From Rhabditoides inermis (lineage: Eukaryota; Nematoda; Chromadorea; Rhabditida; Rhabditidae): a stretch of 64,000 bases of DNA. Location of the stretch: contig CAWZYM010000298.1 of the NCBI GenBank assembly GCA_963966185.1, positions 249,501 to 313,500 on the forward strand, given 5' to 3'. The notes below the pieces were generated by a model that was not told the DNA's origin, ran no database searches, and saw only the letters and a program-made list of their open reading frames with translations. The translations under genes were made by a program, and so were the position numbers. Positions 20,376-33,012 of the stretch are shown here, piece after piece. Each line of letters starts with the position of its first letter. Position 1 is the first letter of the stretch.

Positions 20376-21030
20376 CTTTCCGCCCAGGCAATCGAAGAGG
20401 TGGAGGAGTACATCTATCTCGGACGGGCCATAAACGCCAATAACACCCTCACTTCGGAGCTGGCAAGAAGAACGAGAGCAGGATGGGCGACATTTGGCAA
20501 CATCAAGGAGACACTGGGCACGCTGAACGACAAACACCTCAAGGCGAACCTCTTCAACACGTGCGTACTCCCCGCACTGTGTTACGGCTCGGAGACGTGG
20601 GCCTACACTACCACCACGCTCGGTCGCATCCAGACCGCACACCGCGCAATGGAGCGACAGATGCTGGGATACTCACTCTATCGGCAGCGAGACGAGGGAC
20701 TGAGCAGCGAGGACATGCGGGCAAGATCCGCGTTGACCAACCCAACCTCCTACATGGCGCGTAGCAAACATAGATGGGCCGGACACATACAAAGGAGGAC
20801 GGACGAGCGATGGACACGGGCGACTACCGATTGGAGGCCGCGCAACGTCACTCGAGAACCCGGACGGCCGCCAACCCGCTGGGCAGATTCTGTCCGCAAT
20901 AATACAAAACTGTTCTATGGGCGCAGAAACGACTACAAGCAGTGAGCAACTGCAGCTCGAGACCGTTCACTGTGGCGAAAGATGGGCTCCGCGCTTGCAA
21001 GCTGAAGGAGCATTCAAGTATTCAAGTAAG
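20376..21030 (+). mobile_element. RTE-type non-LTR retrotransposon, 3' remnant
   Basis: A frame from about 20376 to a TGA at 20943 encodes the C-terminal part of an RTE-clade reverse transcriptase: EEYIYLGRAINANNTLTSEL, LFNTCVLPALCYGSETWAYT, AMERQMLGYSLYRQRDEG, KHRWAGHIQRRTDERW, and REPGRPPTRWADSVRN. Family members usually continue with a W-rich tail; here a related stretch (ARDRSLWRKMG) follows the TGA, so the stop is premature. The catalytic YADD box and the endonuclease are absent: this is a 5'-truncated, dead copy. The end carries ATTCAAGT repeats. Confidence 0.85.
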
Positions 21031-21687
21031 TATTCTATAGAACAAGGCTTTGAAGCAACAATTTCCTTGCTAAGATGTGACACCATATTTTCATATGATT
21101 CGTTTGATAAATTTTGATTTAAACACCTTGCTTTTTTATGTTGTGATAGTGTAGATAAAAAGTGATAGTGTGGTTAGAATGGATACGATACTTCTGAAGC
21201 AAACAATGTGTCTTACTAATAGCCAATAACATCTCTGCTGCCCTGTCTTGTCGTGAATGAGAGGAAGTGGTCTTCCCGGGAAGGGGGCAGGCGGCAATTA
21301 GGCGCCCCGCTTATCTGCGAGAGTGGATCAGATCGGATAGGGCGGGGGTGGGAACAGGGCACATGCTGCCACTCACACTTCCATCACTCGTCTCGCCACT
21401 CTCTCAGCATCGCGAGAACTCACCCCAAGAAGAGAGACAGACAGTCACTGCGAAAAGCGGAACATCACCACAAAGTTTACAATGCATGTTTTTTTTCGTG
21501 CGCGATCTTGATCATATATGTAATTATCATGTTTTTATTCACAAGGTCGCGGGTACGTGTGAAGTGTGCCTCTGTCCGTCCGTTACAGTAGTTGTGTTCT
21601 CAGACGCTCGCCCCATTGCATAGGAGATGTGATGATTGGATTGGATCGGAGTGAGAGAGTCAATAGCGAGGGGTGATGTGGGATATG

Positions 21688-21732
<45 letters not shown>

Positions 21733-22875
21733 GAGGGTGTGACGTTCACACAGTAAATGAGTGGAAAGAAGTGCGCGATATGGCCTTCTTTGATCTCACC
21801 GCGGTGAGAGTTGGACAATTTAATTGCTTGAAGTTAGTAGAAATGGCAGAGTGTTCAAATACAAGTTATGGTTTATATCGCGATTGCTCGTGGTGAATGT
21901 CTCCTCTCAAAACATTTTTGAATCCTGATCTGTAGATTTTGGAAGGAACGGTCCATGGGATTGTTTACAATAGCCCAAATGTATGTTGTGCTTATGAGCC
22001 TGGGATAGGTTGCCAGAAGGAAAGGAGAGAGAGAGAATACGGTACAGGACTGTACAGGCTGAGGAAGACGGCTGTTGGTGTATGATTGATGTGCATCTTG
22101 TGTCATAGGGCATGGGAGGACGCGGGAAAGCTCAGGCGCGGAGAGGGGAGAGAGAGATAGAGGGAGAGAGAGAGGTAAAGGGGGAGAGAGCAGAGGTGCG
22201 AGGGTGAGTGATGAGTAGCTGGGATCAAGGAAAGCCGAGGTGGCGAGTCCGCGACTCGCTGACGCTGCCTCTACTGGCATGACTAATGACCGAGGCTGTT
22301 CCAGGCTCTAAGACTAATTAGCATACAGCGAGTACGGTACAGCTTCTTGCGCTTTCTACTAAGAGTGATAGAATCAAAGATGATTAGAGATTGAAATTGC
22401 ATTGGTCCACACTACAGCGACGTGTTGTGTTGAGAAAGCGTTTTGGAAGTAATCGTACCATGAACGCTTCTTCAGTGTGTGTTATCATCATCCTCTCTTC
22501 CCCCATCTTCCTCTCTCTCTCTCTCTCGCACAATCACACGCCTAATGTCCGCCGCCTGCCACGGTTTATCGTCCGTTTTATCGTCGCTGCTCCGTAGGAG
22601 AAGGAGCAGGAGCAGGAGAAGAAGGGAGAGAATAGATTGCGGCCAGACACTTTTGTAACTACTAGCGGTTTATTGGTGGGAGAGAGTACCGACCGCACTC
22701 TCAAGGGCACATAGTAAGTCTGCCACGTTTTTGCCGGTGTGAAAGTTGTGTGTGTGTGAGTTTCGACATTGTGTCTCTGCGGCGGCGCGGCGCTTGGAAG
22801 CGCTCACGTGTTTTTTGGTCAAACTCTTTTTCAGCGACGGCGTGACGCTTTGACCCTGTGCTGGGGAAAAAGCTG

Positions 22876-22931
<56 letters not shown>

Positions 22932-23607
22932 TGCAGCGTATTATTCTTTCCCACGTTTCAATCGGAATCCCCAGAGAAGGGGGGATATGTTGATATCAGA
23001 GGTATCCGTGGCGCGATCTCGCTCTGTCGTTTTTCACACTCTCCCCTCAGGCGGCGGGATCAAAGGGCGCGCCGCCGCCTCCTTCCGGCCAGCCGGGTAT
23101 CATCGGTCGCGGCGGCGGCGCGAGATTGGAATGTCGGACGTCGGAGGAGGACGTGGATCGGAAGGGGAGATGTGTTATCAGCGAGTTCCCACGGCAGTAT
23201 ACAGTCTCTCTCTCTCTCGCCGCGGCGGCGCCTTTATAGAGTAGGTGGTAAGAGGGTAAGTGGTGTGGGAAGGGAGAGGAGTCGCTTTGATCGAGGGCGG
23301 ATCAGGATAAGCTCCCGCCCCAGGCGCAACGATTACCTCTACGAGCAATTACTTTCCCATCAACTTCCGCTAGCTCGTTCTTACAGTAAACGTGTGCTTG
23401 GAATACTTGTTTATGGGAAGATCTGCACAGGTGGTCCGCGGAGCCTCGCAATTGCCAGCCCAGGCGGCGGCTTCCGTTGATTATTTGATTGGCGGATGTG
23501 GGAGTGTGATGCGCGTAAAACGCGCGTCGGTCCATCTTGTTGCAGTGGGCGATGCATCTCTGTCGGCCGGCCGCCACGCCTTTCATCTCGCCGCCCCGCG
23601 CCAGCCG

Positions 23608-23638
<31 letters not shown>

Positions 23639-24736
23639 ACCCGCTCTCACTGCCACTCCGAATCACTGTGTCACGTTCGAGACCGGGTGGTAGATCGGTG
23701 TCGGGGCGGTGGGTAGATCAGTGCGTATCGATCGGTGCTCTTGACTCGGGGTGTGATGTCACTCAATGCTGCCACCTCGCGCGCCCGCTTTTGTTTTTCT
23801 CGCGAGGTGATTTATGCTTCTATTTCCGGTGTACTTTCGTGATTAGCATGTCTCGTGGCGATTGTGTGGTGATCTGGCGATTATGTTCGTGTGCCAGTCT
23901 CGTTTCCCTTTTTCGGGATGCGAGAGAGACAGCGTGGATAGTGCCACACTATCGAGTCCGCGCTCGAAAACAGATCTACGCATCGTCGCCGTCTTCTTTT
24001 TCGTTTCTTTTCGATCTTTGTCCAGCGCTTCATCCATGTCTTTTAATAAGATGTGACTGACTGTGTTTCCTTGTTTCGCAGCACCACTGCAGACCACTGC
24101 AGACCGTGAGACACTCTCACATTATGCCTGTCTGATTATCTTTTTCGTAACTGATCAGTGTTCGCTTGGTCTCTATTGCTTTGTCCTTTGTTGGTGTTGA
24201 TTTGTTGCGTCCTGCCCACGGCTACCCCTCCTTATTGTCCGCGTTTCATCCACTATCATCCATCACATTCCTCATTTCTCGGCGGCTTTTGCCAGACGCC
24301 GCGTTTTTCTTGTTTCTCACAACACGCATGCATTCCATGCCTCAGTCGGCGGATTTGGCTTACGGTAGCTTGAAAGAGAGCGCGGCTCTCGCCTCGATTG
24401 CTGGAGGCAGCGGCTTACTGTAGGGGGCGGGGCGTGGTGAGAGCGAAGTGAGAGAGAGGGGGGGAGCACACTTCTCCTTCTTCTTACACTCGCACACGCG
24501 ACCGACACGCGAATCGCCGAGATAAGATTCCAGGCTGTGGAAGATAGAAGGGTTCTACCGTTTTACGATTACTGGTATTCTAGTGATTATGTGTCCCGCT
24601 ATTGATTGCTCGCGCACTCACTCTCTCTCATTTTGCCCCGTGATTTGTGTCGAACTCGTTTCTCTCCGCCGTGCGCCAGAAATACTGTGTATATGTACCG
24701 TAACCCATACTTACGTTACCGTATACCTGTTAGCAG
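21031..24736. other. Long intergenic region upstream of the HES gene; no gene recognised
   Basis: Contains GA tracts at 21690-21728 and 22879-22929, a CT tract at 23609-23633, an E-box-like CACGTG at 22805-22810, and many GTACGGTA/TACTGTAG-type motifs near the HES end. ORFs are short and overlapping. The length next to a developmental regulator fits a regulatory region, but no individual element can be demonstrated. Confidence 0.5.
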
Positions 24737-25815
24737 ATGCACCCGCTGTCGTACCACCCGTACGGGGCGGCCGGCGCCTTCTACCCCCAGTCCCCGTCTC
24801 CCTCCTCCGGCGGTCTGCCCAGCGAGAGGAAGGTACGGTAGGGTGGGACGGTACTGTAGGACAAAGTGGGGTACGGTATATTCAAAGTACATTGTTCTCC
24901 GTTGCAGTTGAAGAAGCCGTTGATGGAGAAGCGCCGGCGGCAGCGGATCAACGACAGTCTCGGGCAGCTCAAGGAGTTCCTCCTCCACGTCGCGCCCCAC
25001 CAGAGGTACGGTACTTTGAATTCGGTGTTACGGTACATTCGATTCTGTTCATGGATAGTTTTTGGTCTGCAATGAATGGAATTTGATGTGTTTGTTGGTG
25101 TTTGGTAGTGAGTGGTCCAGGGCGATTAGTGTGGGTGTACTCTGCGATGACAGTGGCGAGCATTTGCATAATAGTGCCAGACGCTACGTGCAGAGTTGGA
25201 CAGGAACTGACAGTTATCGGAATCATATTGGTTCTACGGTCACGAAATCTTGAGATGGGAATGAATCAGTCCATGTCCTTTCGTTTGAGTTTCCAGCTTT
25301 ACCTAATATTATGAATTCATTTTGTTCCGGTTTGCCAGATATTGAAAAGTTTCCCCCTTCATATTGAAAAGATTCCCCCTTCACATCGATTTTGCATGTT
25401 GGGTTGGGGTCAGCCGGTCGTTAGCTCTTTGCGTAAATCGGCGCAGATAGAGATCGGACAGGGGATATCGAACGTTCAGAGTGTTGCGGTGTCTCCCTTT
25501 TGGATGGGATACGGTAGCCAACCCTCTCATTTGCATATCGGATCTCGGGTGACGTCACTTCCGGTGGGAAAGAGTGGACGCAATCACTTTAGGCACTTGA
25601 GTATGTCACTAGTAGTAGTAAGTGTAACCGGTAATTGCAGATCGAAGCTGGAGAAGGCGGACATACTCGAGTTGACTGTGGAGATGATTCGACACCAGCA
25701 GAAGCAGATCCAAGGGGGCGGAGCGAGTGGGGGCGGAGCGATGCCCGGCGGAGACGCGGCCATGATATTCGCGAGAGGAGTGAAGGAGGGATACGCTAGG
25801 GCCAGCCGGTAGGTC

Positions 25816-25853
<38 letters not shown>

Positions 25854-26262
25854 CTCTCCCCTCTCTCCTCACCCCTCCCTCTTTCAGTTCCGTCTTTGGC
25901 TATCTACAAGGTGCACTCCCGGGAGCGGATGCCAATCCTGCCATGCAACAGATGCAGATGGGACTCGTTCAACACTTGAGGTACTGTAGGAGTACGGTAG
26001 TTCAAACGTGGAATACTGTATGTTGTATTTGTATTACCGTATTTGTATTTTCAGGCAGTGCTACCCCGTTCCGCCAGCTGCCACACTGGGCGGTTCTATC
26101 GCTGCCAAGTTCGCCCCTCTCTCGCCCGAATCGTCGGAGACCGAGTCGCTGGACGGCTCTCCCGACCACGCCCCCTCTAGCTCCGCCCCTCTGGAGAGGA
26201 GCGAGACGCCGCTCACATCCAAGCGGAAGCCGGCAGCCGCCGTGTGGCAGCCGTGGCAGTAG
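24737..26262 (+). CDS. Hairy/Enhancer-of-split (HES) family bHLH-Orange repressor
   Basis: Five exons, 24737-24832, 24908-25005, 25641-25808, 25888-25980 and 26055-26262, join in phase to 220 residues. Nuclear transcriptional repressor of the Notch-responsive HES class. Residues 32-65 hold the basic region KKPLMEKRRRQRINDSLGQL with the HES-specific proline after the KK, helix 1 and loop; helix 2 follows as SKLEKADILELTVEMIRHQQ. The Orange domain spans FARGVKEGYARASRSVFGYL to VQHLRQCY. A Ser/Pro-rich tail ends WQPWQ, a variant of the WRPW Groucho-binding tetrapeptide, with one extra residue. The ATG directly follows a GTTAGCAG acceptor with an upstream in-frame TAG, so it is the likely start in a spliced transcript. 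Introns are rich in GTACGGTA/TACTGTAG motifs. Confidence 0.93.
25817..25849. repeat. (CT)n microsatellite in HES intron 3
   Basis: CT run between the exon ending 25808 and the acceptor at 25887; it makes up part of an intron of only 79 bp. Confidence 0.95.
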
Positions 26263-26878
26263 ATGAGAGAGTATCGATCGGTTGGTAGATCACACTCTCC
26301 GGGTATTGATTGATTGTACAGTTTTACACGCGCCCCCCGCCTCGCGATCTCTATGAGATGAGTTATAGTTTATTTCGGCACGAGTATGTTTGTTATTTGT
26401 AAAAATACTAATAAGAGTCGTTTTATCAAAGTTTAATATATTGTGTACGCGTGTTTGGTAATATTGATTGTGTGTATTCATTCGATTGCATAAACAATTA
26501 TTGAATTTGAAATCGACTGTTTTGAAAAAGGAGGAGAGAAGAGTCGGAATAGGTAGGGGTTACTGTAGTCGCGAGCTCGTAATGCTGTTGGTTTGCTTTT
26601 CCCATGCCTGATATGGTCGGATCGGAGTGATAAGCTGATTGTGAGCGGAGGGCCATGGGAAAGTCATGCAAGACTGTGTGTAAATAGGGTGTCAATAGGT
26701 CGGGCGAACTTGGAAACAACGGGCCGATTTTTATGAGGTGAGCGAATCTCTCATTTGGAATAGTGACACGTGGGCTGATGACAACACAAATACTAGCGAA
26801 TGTGTGTATGGGTGAAATGGGATTTCATGAGACGAGTGTGGTGTGATGGGTCGTTAGGAGGGACAAATGGGGAAGGAA

Positions 26879-26924
<46 letters not shown>

Positions 26925-28702
26925 GAGAGAGAGGGGGAGACTGTAGTAAATCACCGATTACCGTCCCCCTGCAGAGATGCTATCGCACCGTCGCAACATT
27001 CCGAATAGGGAAGACAGCTGGGTGGAATTCTAGGAGTGAGTACCCTCCGAAATGAACTTCTTATCGACTATCGACATGCTATTTTTAGAAGCAGATATGA
27101 TTGATTAATACCTTTAAGCAGATATGATTGATTAATACCTTCAAATTATCAAATGACTCGATAGTGCTGTTTGACTTGTTTGTTTGACTACTGCATTACT
27201 GCTGAGTGCACTTGGCTCATACAGCAATAGTTTTGCAACATTTTTTTGTGGTTGAATGCAACTTTTGGTTGTTCCGCGACCGGGCCTATTTGGGAGTTTA
27301 CGCGAGACTAGGGAGAGACGCGAGTGAGCCATAAATCGCCTGGCGACACCCCAGCCAGCGTGCACTTTCCGAGATCGCAACAGATTCTCCCCCAACGAGT
27401 GTACGGTACTCTGTGAAATATGATGGTCCACATTTAAAGTCACTCCACGTTGATTTACCGTCTACTGAAAGGTGCTTGCCGAAATTGGTAAGACATGAAC
27501 ATGAGAGTAGCGAGCGGAATTGCTGCCGAACGTGCATGTTTGGAAGCTGAGGACACGTCAATGTAGTTGACGGTTTCTTGAAAGCATAGCGGTTTCTCAT
27601 GAGGTCGAAACGTGCCAAGCGGATCTCCCGACTTGAGCTCTCGGGGAGGTGCCAACGAGTCGGTGCGCTCTTTCCGCGAGCATCTTCCCATGACCAGAGT
27701 AGCACTCTCCCCTCTTGGCGGCGAGATGAAAAGAGGGCATGTCAGTGTGCTCACCACGAGAGATTAACAGACGATTATGCCACTTCCGGTAGAGAATCGA
27801 CTGTTTGAGAGAAGGTGAGATCGTGACTATTTGAAACTGTTTATGCGTCGATGAACGAAACAAAATCGTCCAGCATGCAGATCGTCTCAAATCCAAATGT
27901 GTTCTGACCCGCCACTGTGCTGTAATAAGATGGAGGTGAAGAGCTCGGGGAAAATAGTGAGAAGAGAATACGTAGAGGGATTGGGAGGAGATTGGTGAGA
28001 TGAAGAGAGGAGTGATACCTATATACGATGATCCTCTCCTTCTCGCTCTCTTTTCATCACTGAGCTTGACGGACAGCCTGATGGCGAGATTCTGAATATT
28101 CAGATGTGTACGATACGGTATACGACAGTAGTCTACTGAAGCCAACCTCGGATGCACCGTCACGGAAGAAGCGGATTCTAGCAGCAATCATCATTCAGTG
28201 GTCGCATTCGTTGACACTTTTTCTCCTCCCGCAGAATCTTCACGTTGTCCTCCGCGAACATATTCTTGAAGTGATGGGTAATGCTGATGCCACTTCTTGT
28301 CCTTATGACAGGATTCGGTTTAACTGTAATGGAAAGTACTCATTTTTCAGTAAAATTGATACTTAAACTTTACAATTAGTAAGATCTGATTTTTCGCATT
28401 TCAGGAAAACATTTCACTGCACTTTAGTACAACTGGATTTACAAGTTATACATTATTATAACTACACGTATGATAACTACAGTTAGCACTTCACATGAGT
28501 GCGCTAACGCAAACATTTAGCAGTATCGCGCCCCAATCATCATGTATCTCTAAAATTTTGCAATTTTTCGATAAAACTTTGTTTACTTTGTTCTTATCGC
28601 GTTTTCTCACTATTTCTGTTATCATATCGATTGTGAAAGCGTCTAGCATCATATGAACTATACAATCAACCATTTTCCTTGCAGATTGGGTCACTCGCGG
28701 CC
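26263..28702. other. Intergenic; no gene recognised
   Basis: Contains a (GA)n tract at 26881-26940 and a short tandem duplication of AGCAGATATGATTGATTAAT at about 27091-27141 (26-bp period). Minus-strand ORFs at 27300-28190 have no supported splice partners. The far end is the putative leader/promoter region of the PRELI-domain gene. Confidence 0.45.
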
Positions 28703-30182
28703 ATGAAATCGTGGTCGTCGCCGCTCGGCAACTTTCCGTACACATTCGACGAGGTGGTGTCGATATTCTGGGACCGCTACCCCAACTCGTTCGCCAAGCA
28801 CATTGTCAGCGAGGACGTGCTCGAGAGGCGCATCGATGGCGACCAAATCATCACCAAGAAACTCATCGTCAAAGAGGGTGAGTCACGTTTTCGCGCGTTG
28901 CTAGGACGTTATGTTTATTGTTATATATAATTATTCAGATTATATTGAGTAATGTAAACAATAATAAATCATAAGTGTCCAGGCAGTTCGATCCTGAAGC
29001 GCATGCCGCGCTGGCTGTCTCGCATGACCGAGATCCGCGTCGTCCCAGTCGTCGAGGAGAGCATCTACAACCGGTGCGTTTGAACAAACTTATATTTAAT
29101 ATTCACTATGTAGAAAACGTATTATAATTCGTTTGGAAACGTATTATAAGTATGAAAAGTTTGAATGATACGTTATCGTTTCGCAGGGTGACGCGCTCGC
29201 TGACGACGTACACGCGGAACGTGACGCACCAGGATCTGATGGAGATGCACGAGCGGGTCGAGTACGCGCCTGCTGAGGTGGGGGATTATCGATTTTTCGA
29301 TTTGTGGTTTATTGGTTGCGAATTTATTTCTTACTGCAACCTTTAGTCGCGACTGCAAGTTCTAATTTTTTGTATCAAATCTATTGTGATCTGAGATGAT
29401 AAAGCCAGGGACCACGAGTGTTGGAATATACTTATCTTTATCGGACGTAATCGTTTATTATATTCAGGTGTCATGGTTTTTTATCTCCAAAAAATGTTGT
29501 GAAAAAAATTGCCGAGTTTCGATTATTCGTGAGTTAGCTGTTACATGAAACGTACCATTCACGATTTCAGCTGGATCCGCGCGCGTGCGAGGTGGCTCGC
29601 TCCGTCAGCATCTCAGCTGGCAAGGGAAAGGTGGGTAGGATTATCGATTGATATTGATGATAAGGAAATCATGGTCATACATAGATTGATTATCGATGTA
29701 TCGATTGCTCTCAGATGGCGGGCGTGTACGAATCTGTGCTGCTCGCCGGCTTCCGCAGGAGCGTCGCCAAGACGTACAAGGTGTTTTTTGAAATGTAGTT
29801 TTTTTATATATTATATTGTAGTATTGTGAATGAGTAGTGCTTCATCGTATTCAGATTGACTGATTCAGATTTCATTCCTTTGCTTATGTTACTGCTTACT
29901 GATTTATTATATAGTATGAATTCGTTATTAGAATTCCAGTCTAAACAGCTTTTAGGGATTTTTGGAGCGTCTGGAGGATCGATTTGGGATGAGGCAGCTG
30001 CATGCCATACAACATCACGTCGCACAGGTACGATCCGGTCACGCCCACATACACCACGCCCTCTTTGTTTACTGTGTTTTGAGCATGATCGTTTTCAGGA
30101 GAAAGTGGAGAAGGTTTCTCAGAAGATCAAGGAGAAGCTGCTCACAGCCAAGGTGGTCAACGATCTCAAGTGCGAGCAGTGA
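28703..30182 (+). CDS. PRELI/MSF1-domain protein, PRELID1/slowmo-like
   Basis: Seven exons, 28703-28877, 28983-29073, 29187-29277, 29571-29630, 29715-29780, 29956-30027 and 30099-30182, join in phase to 212 residues. PRELI proteins work in the mitochondrial intermembrane space with TRIAP1 as lipid-transfer complexes (phosphatidic acid in PRELID1). Diagnostic features: SIFWDRYPNSFAKHIVSEDV, matching the F/W-RYPNP-hV-ED signature; KRMPRWLSRM, matching the RMPRW motif; VTRSLTTYTRNVTHQDLMEM, matching the TxTxNhxH strand; and KTYKGFLERLEDRF, matching the TMKGFE helix. The C-terminus is a lysine-rich coiled helix. Length agrees with PRELID1 (about 219). An acceptor TTGCAG lies 20 nt before the ATG. 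Confidence 0.93.
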
Positions 30183-30823
30183 GCGATCGATCGATATCGA
30201 TTGGTAATTGGCTGGTTCCCATGTACATTCATCCCTTTCTCCCATGTCATCTGCCTCAACAGGTATGCGCAGTGTGCCTCTGCCTGTCGAACACATATCG
30301 ATTAGAGATTTTTGTAATTGCAAATAGAGTTTAGGAATAGTTTTTTTTTACCAAGTCTCATCATTCATCCCCACATTCGAACACATTCTGACTGTTTTCT
30401 GCTTCTCTGACACACTTGTTACTTGTTGCACTGCGGAGGTACGGTACTCAGAGCTGCTGATGCTCTCTCTCTCGCCATGTTTCTATCATAGATATGAGGC
30501 TAGGTCTATAGTAGGTGGATGTAGGTTGATCAGATTGATCAGATCGATTGATTGATTGTGTGTTGATTCATTGTGCATAGTTTCTCTCTATCGAATAGAC
30601 AATACAAAGCAGTACAGAGTATATTGATTTGACGGAGAGTGAGTAATAAGCGTCCTTTCTCTGTCCACTAGTCGCCCCTCTCGCGTAGTTCCATTATATG
30701 TTCCCATGTTAATCCCGTGCTCTGGAGTGGAGTGGTTATTGAGTTATCGATCGTGTCTACAGTTTACTCGTATGATTGTGTGTGATATTGTGCAACGAGC
30801 ATTTTTTGTGTGCTCATATAGAG

Positions 30824-30829
30824 AATAAA
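30824..30829 (+). promoter_or_regulatory. Polyadenylation signal AATAAA
   Basis: Canonical hexamer about 640 nt after the PRELI-domain stop and before EMC5; it would give a long 3' UTR, so an earlier non-canonical signal is possible. Confidence 0.45.
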
Positions 30830-31124
30830 GAGTTTTGAATGTTGTTTTGTATTGATGGTGATGGGACATTTCGTTAATGTGTTTGCAACACTTTGATATC
30901 TCTGGCTAATCCTTGTCCTTGTTTTTTGTGATGGTTTCTGTGAATGTGAAATATGATGTAAACCTCGCGCTTTGTGATTTTGCTTTCCTCTCTGTTTCCT
31001 TTCTAGTCCAAGTTCCATTTATGGAACGAGGTTCAGTCGCTTTGCATATCGCCTTCGCCTTGTTGTCTCGTTGATCAGTTGTCAGTTCCCCCTTCCCCTC
31101 TAGGTCTGCTCGACCTCTTCCCCC

Positions 31125-32927
31125 ATGTCCTCCTCCTCCTCTTCCCTCCACAAGATCATCACCGCAGCCGCCCTCGCTTCCCTCCTCCACTGCGCATACT
31201 CGGCCGCTCAGGTGGGGCATAGTAGTGTATTGATTGAATTATTGATTAGTGATTAGGTGGTTGAGTCTGTTTCCACGTTACATACTTGACTGTCCAGGTA
31301 TCATGAATTATGATGCATTGAGCGATATTTCGTGTTGAGAATCATTTTGATAGAATTTTGAGAATTGTTGTATTGTATATTTTTTGGTGTGGATATGGTC
31401 TTCTATGCGAACAGGGATTATCTCAAATATGTGTTGTTGAAAGTGATTAACATATGAAGCGTATAATTTGTCTGTACAATGATAGTGTTGTGCACAGGTA
31501 CTATGTATGGAATTTATCATGAAATACAACTTGTTGAATGTGAAATGGTAAAATGTGTGTGAAATAATGAAATATGTGTTATAGCACCGCACGTATCTGC
31601 GCCTGACGGAGCAGCCATTCACACAGCTGCCCGCTGATCTGCTCGTGCAGGTGAGGGAGGAGGGGAGAGGAAAGAGGGAGAGAGAGGGAGAGAGAAAGGG
31701 AGAGAGATCAGGGGAATGAGGTTGAAGGAGATTGTATTAATTTTTCACGTATCAGAGGGTTCACGTGTTCACGTTAGAGTTGGAATCTTAGAAGAGTGAC
31801 GATTATCGATGCTAGGTCTATGTGCATGTTTGTTGATCAATTGAAACATATTTTCAAACGACGTCATTTAATTGTTATTTCATGGTATATTTAATTGTTA
31901 TATTGCATTGTATATTTAATTGTTATTTCATTGCAATATTGCAGACTGTTCTCTCGCTGGTTGCTCTGATCTACGGCGCGGGCCACGTCGCCGGCACATT
32001 CCAGCCCATCAAGGCAGACCAGCAGGTGGGCCACAGGGGCGTGGTCAGGGGGGCGGGGCGGGCTTGCGATCGATCAGTCGGTGATAGGGTGATCTAGTTC
32101 GGATCCGGTATCGGGTTACTGATTGACTCCGTTTTTTGACAGCGAAATTAGTGAATGAATGATACGTATTTTTGAGTAATATAAGAGTTTGTAGTTCGTA
32201 GTTGGGAGTGTGTTTGGTGTAATGGAGTGGAGCATGGTTCACGGATTGCTTCTCTCTCATGCTCATCTTTCTCCCTCTCATTTCTCTAAACTCTCAAGCA
32301 GTGGACTGGTTGTGAATTGTGAGTGTGCTGTGATCGCCAGCAGTTGTTAATTTGTTTGTGATCCGTGCACTCTTGTTTGTTATTTTGACCGTGACGTGGT
32401 ACTTTGGAGTCGGGTATCGCAATCAGGGATTTTCGCAGAATATTGATTGATAATTGATTGGTTTTTTCAGAACCGCAAGAAAACATGGGAGGAGGTCGGC
32501 TCTTGTCCCTCGTTCTGGACCTTCAACCATCGCGCCAAGGTATCGATTGATTTATTGATTATTGCGCATTTGCGAAATACATGTTATGGTTATGGTGTTA
32601 ATGCGTTTCACCTGGAGTACATGTATGAAGAATGCTGGTATGCGTAATTCTGGAACAGCTATGTTCAAAGTGTCCACACTAGTAGATTTTATGTGAATAA
32701 TGAATCATTTTAGCGGACTATCGTTATCTTTTATGTAATTGCATTATATATAATGTTATTCAAGTAATAGTTCCATATTCGAATGATGTTTGTTTATTGA
32801 TTGATTTCCTTGCCTGCAGGTGCTGTCTCCGTCGTTCGCGGCTATGCGACACAGCGAGGAGCTGGAGTCGTCGACGTCGCACCGCTCCAACCTCGCCGCC
32901 GAGTCGTCCGAGTCGGACGAACACTAA
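31125..32927 (+). CDS. EMC5: ER membrane protein complex subunit 5 (EMC5/MMGT1)
   Basis: Exons 31125-31211, 31585-31650, 31945-32025, 32471-32539 and 32820-32927 join in phase (all phase 0) to 136 residues. EMC5 is a two-helix core subunit of the EMC insertase in the ER; the vertebrate protein is also called membrane magnesium transporter 1. TM1 is the N-terminal IITAAALASLLHCAYSAAQ, followed by the family signature SAAQHRTYLRLTEQ; TM2 is VLSLVALIYGAGHVAGTF; then comes the cytosolic WEEVGSCPSFWTFNHRAK, matching the NHPSFYVFNHRG motif. The tail is a Ser/Glu-rich ending ESSESDEH. Human MMGT1 is 131 residues. A CCTCTAG acceptor lies about 22 nt before the ATG. Its stop is only about 85 nt from the acceptor preceding NDUFAF6. 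Confidence 0.93.
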
Positions 32928-33012
32928 GCTCCGCCCTCGCTAGCCCCGCCCCCGCCCTTCTCATCCCATCGTCGTCGTCGCCCCTCATCTCATCCCGCTT
33001 CCACTCGTGCAG

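Noticed and set aside
20400..20945. Host gene encoding a 181-residue protein
   Set aside because: The sequence is the C-terminal part of an RTE reverse transcriptase with a premature stop, not a host gene.
27597..28187. 196-residue minus-strand ORF
   Set aside because: No domain, no splice-supported neighbours, unusual composition; likely chance in a GC-balanced stretch.
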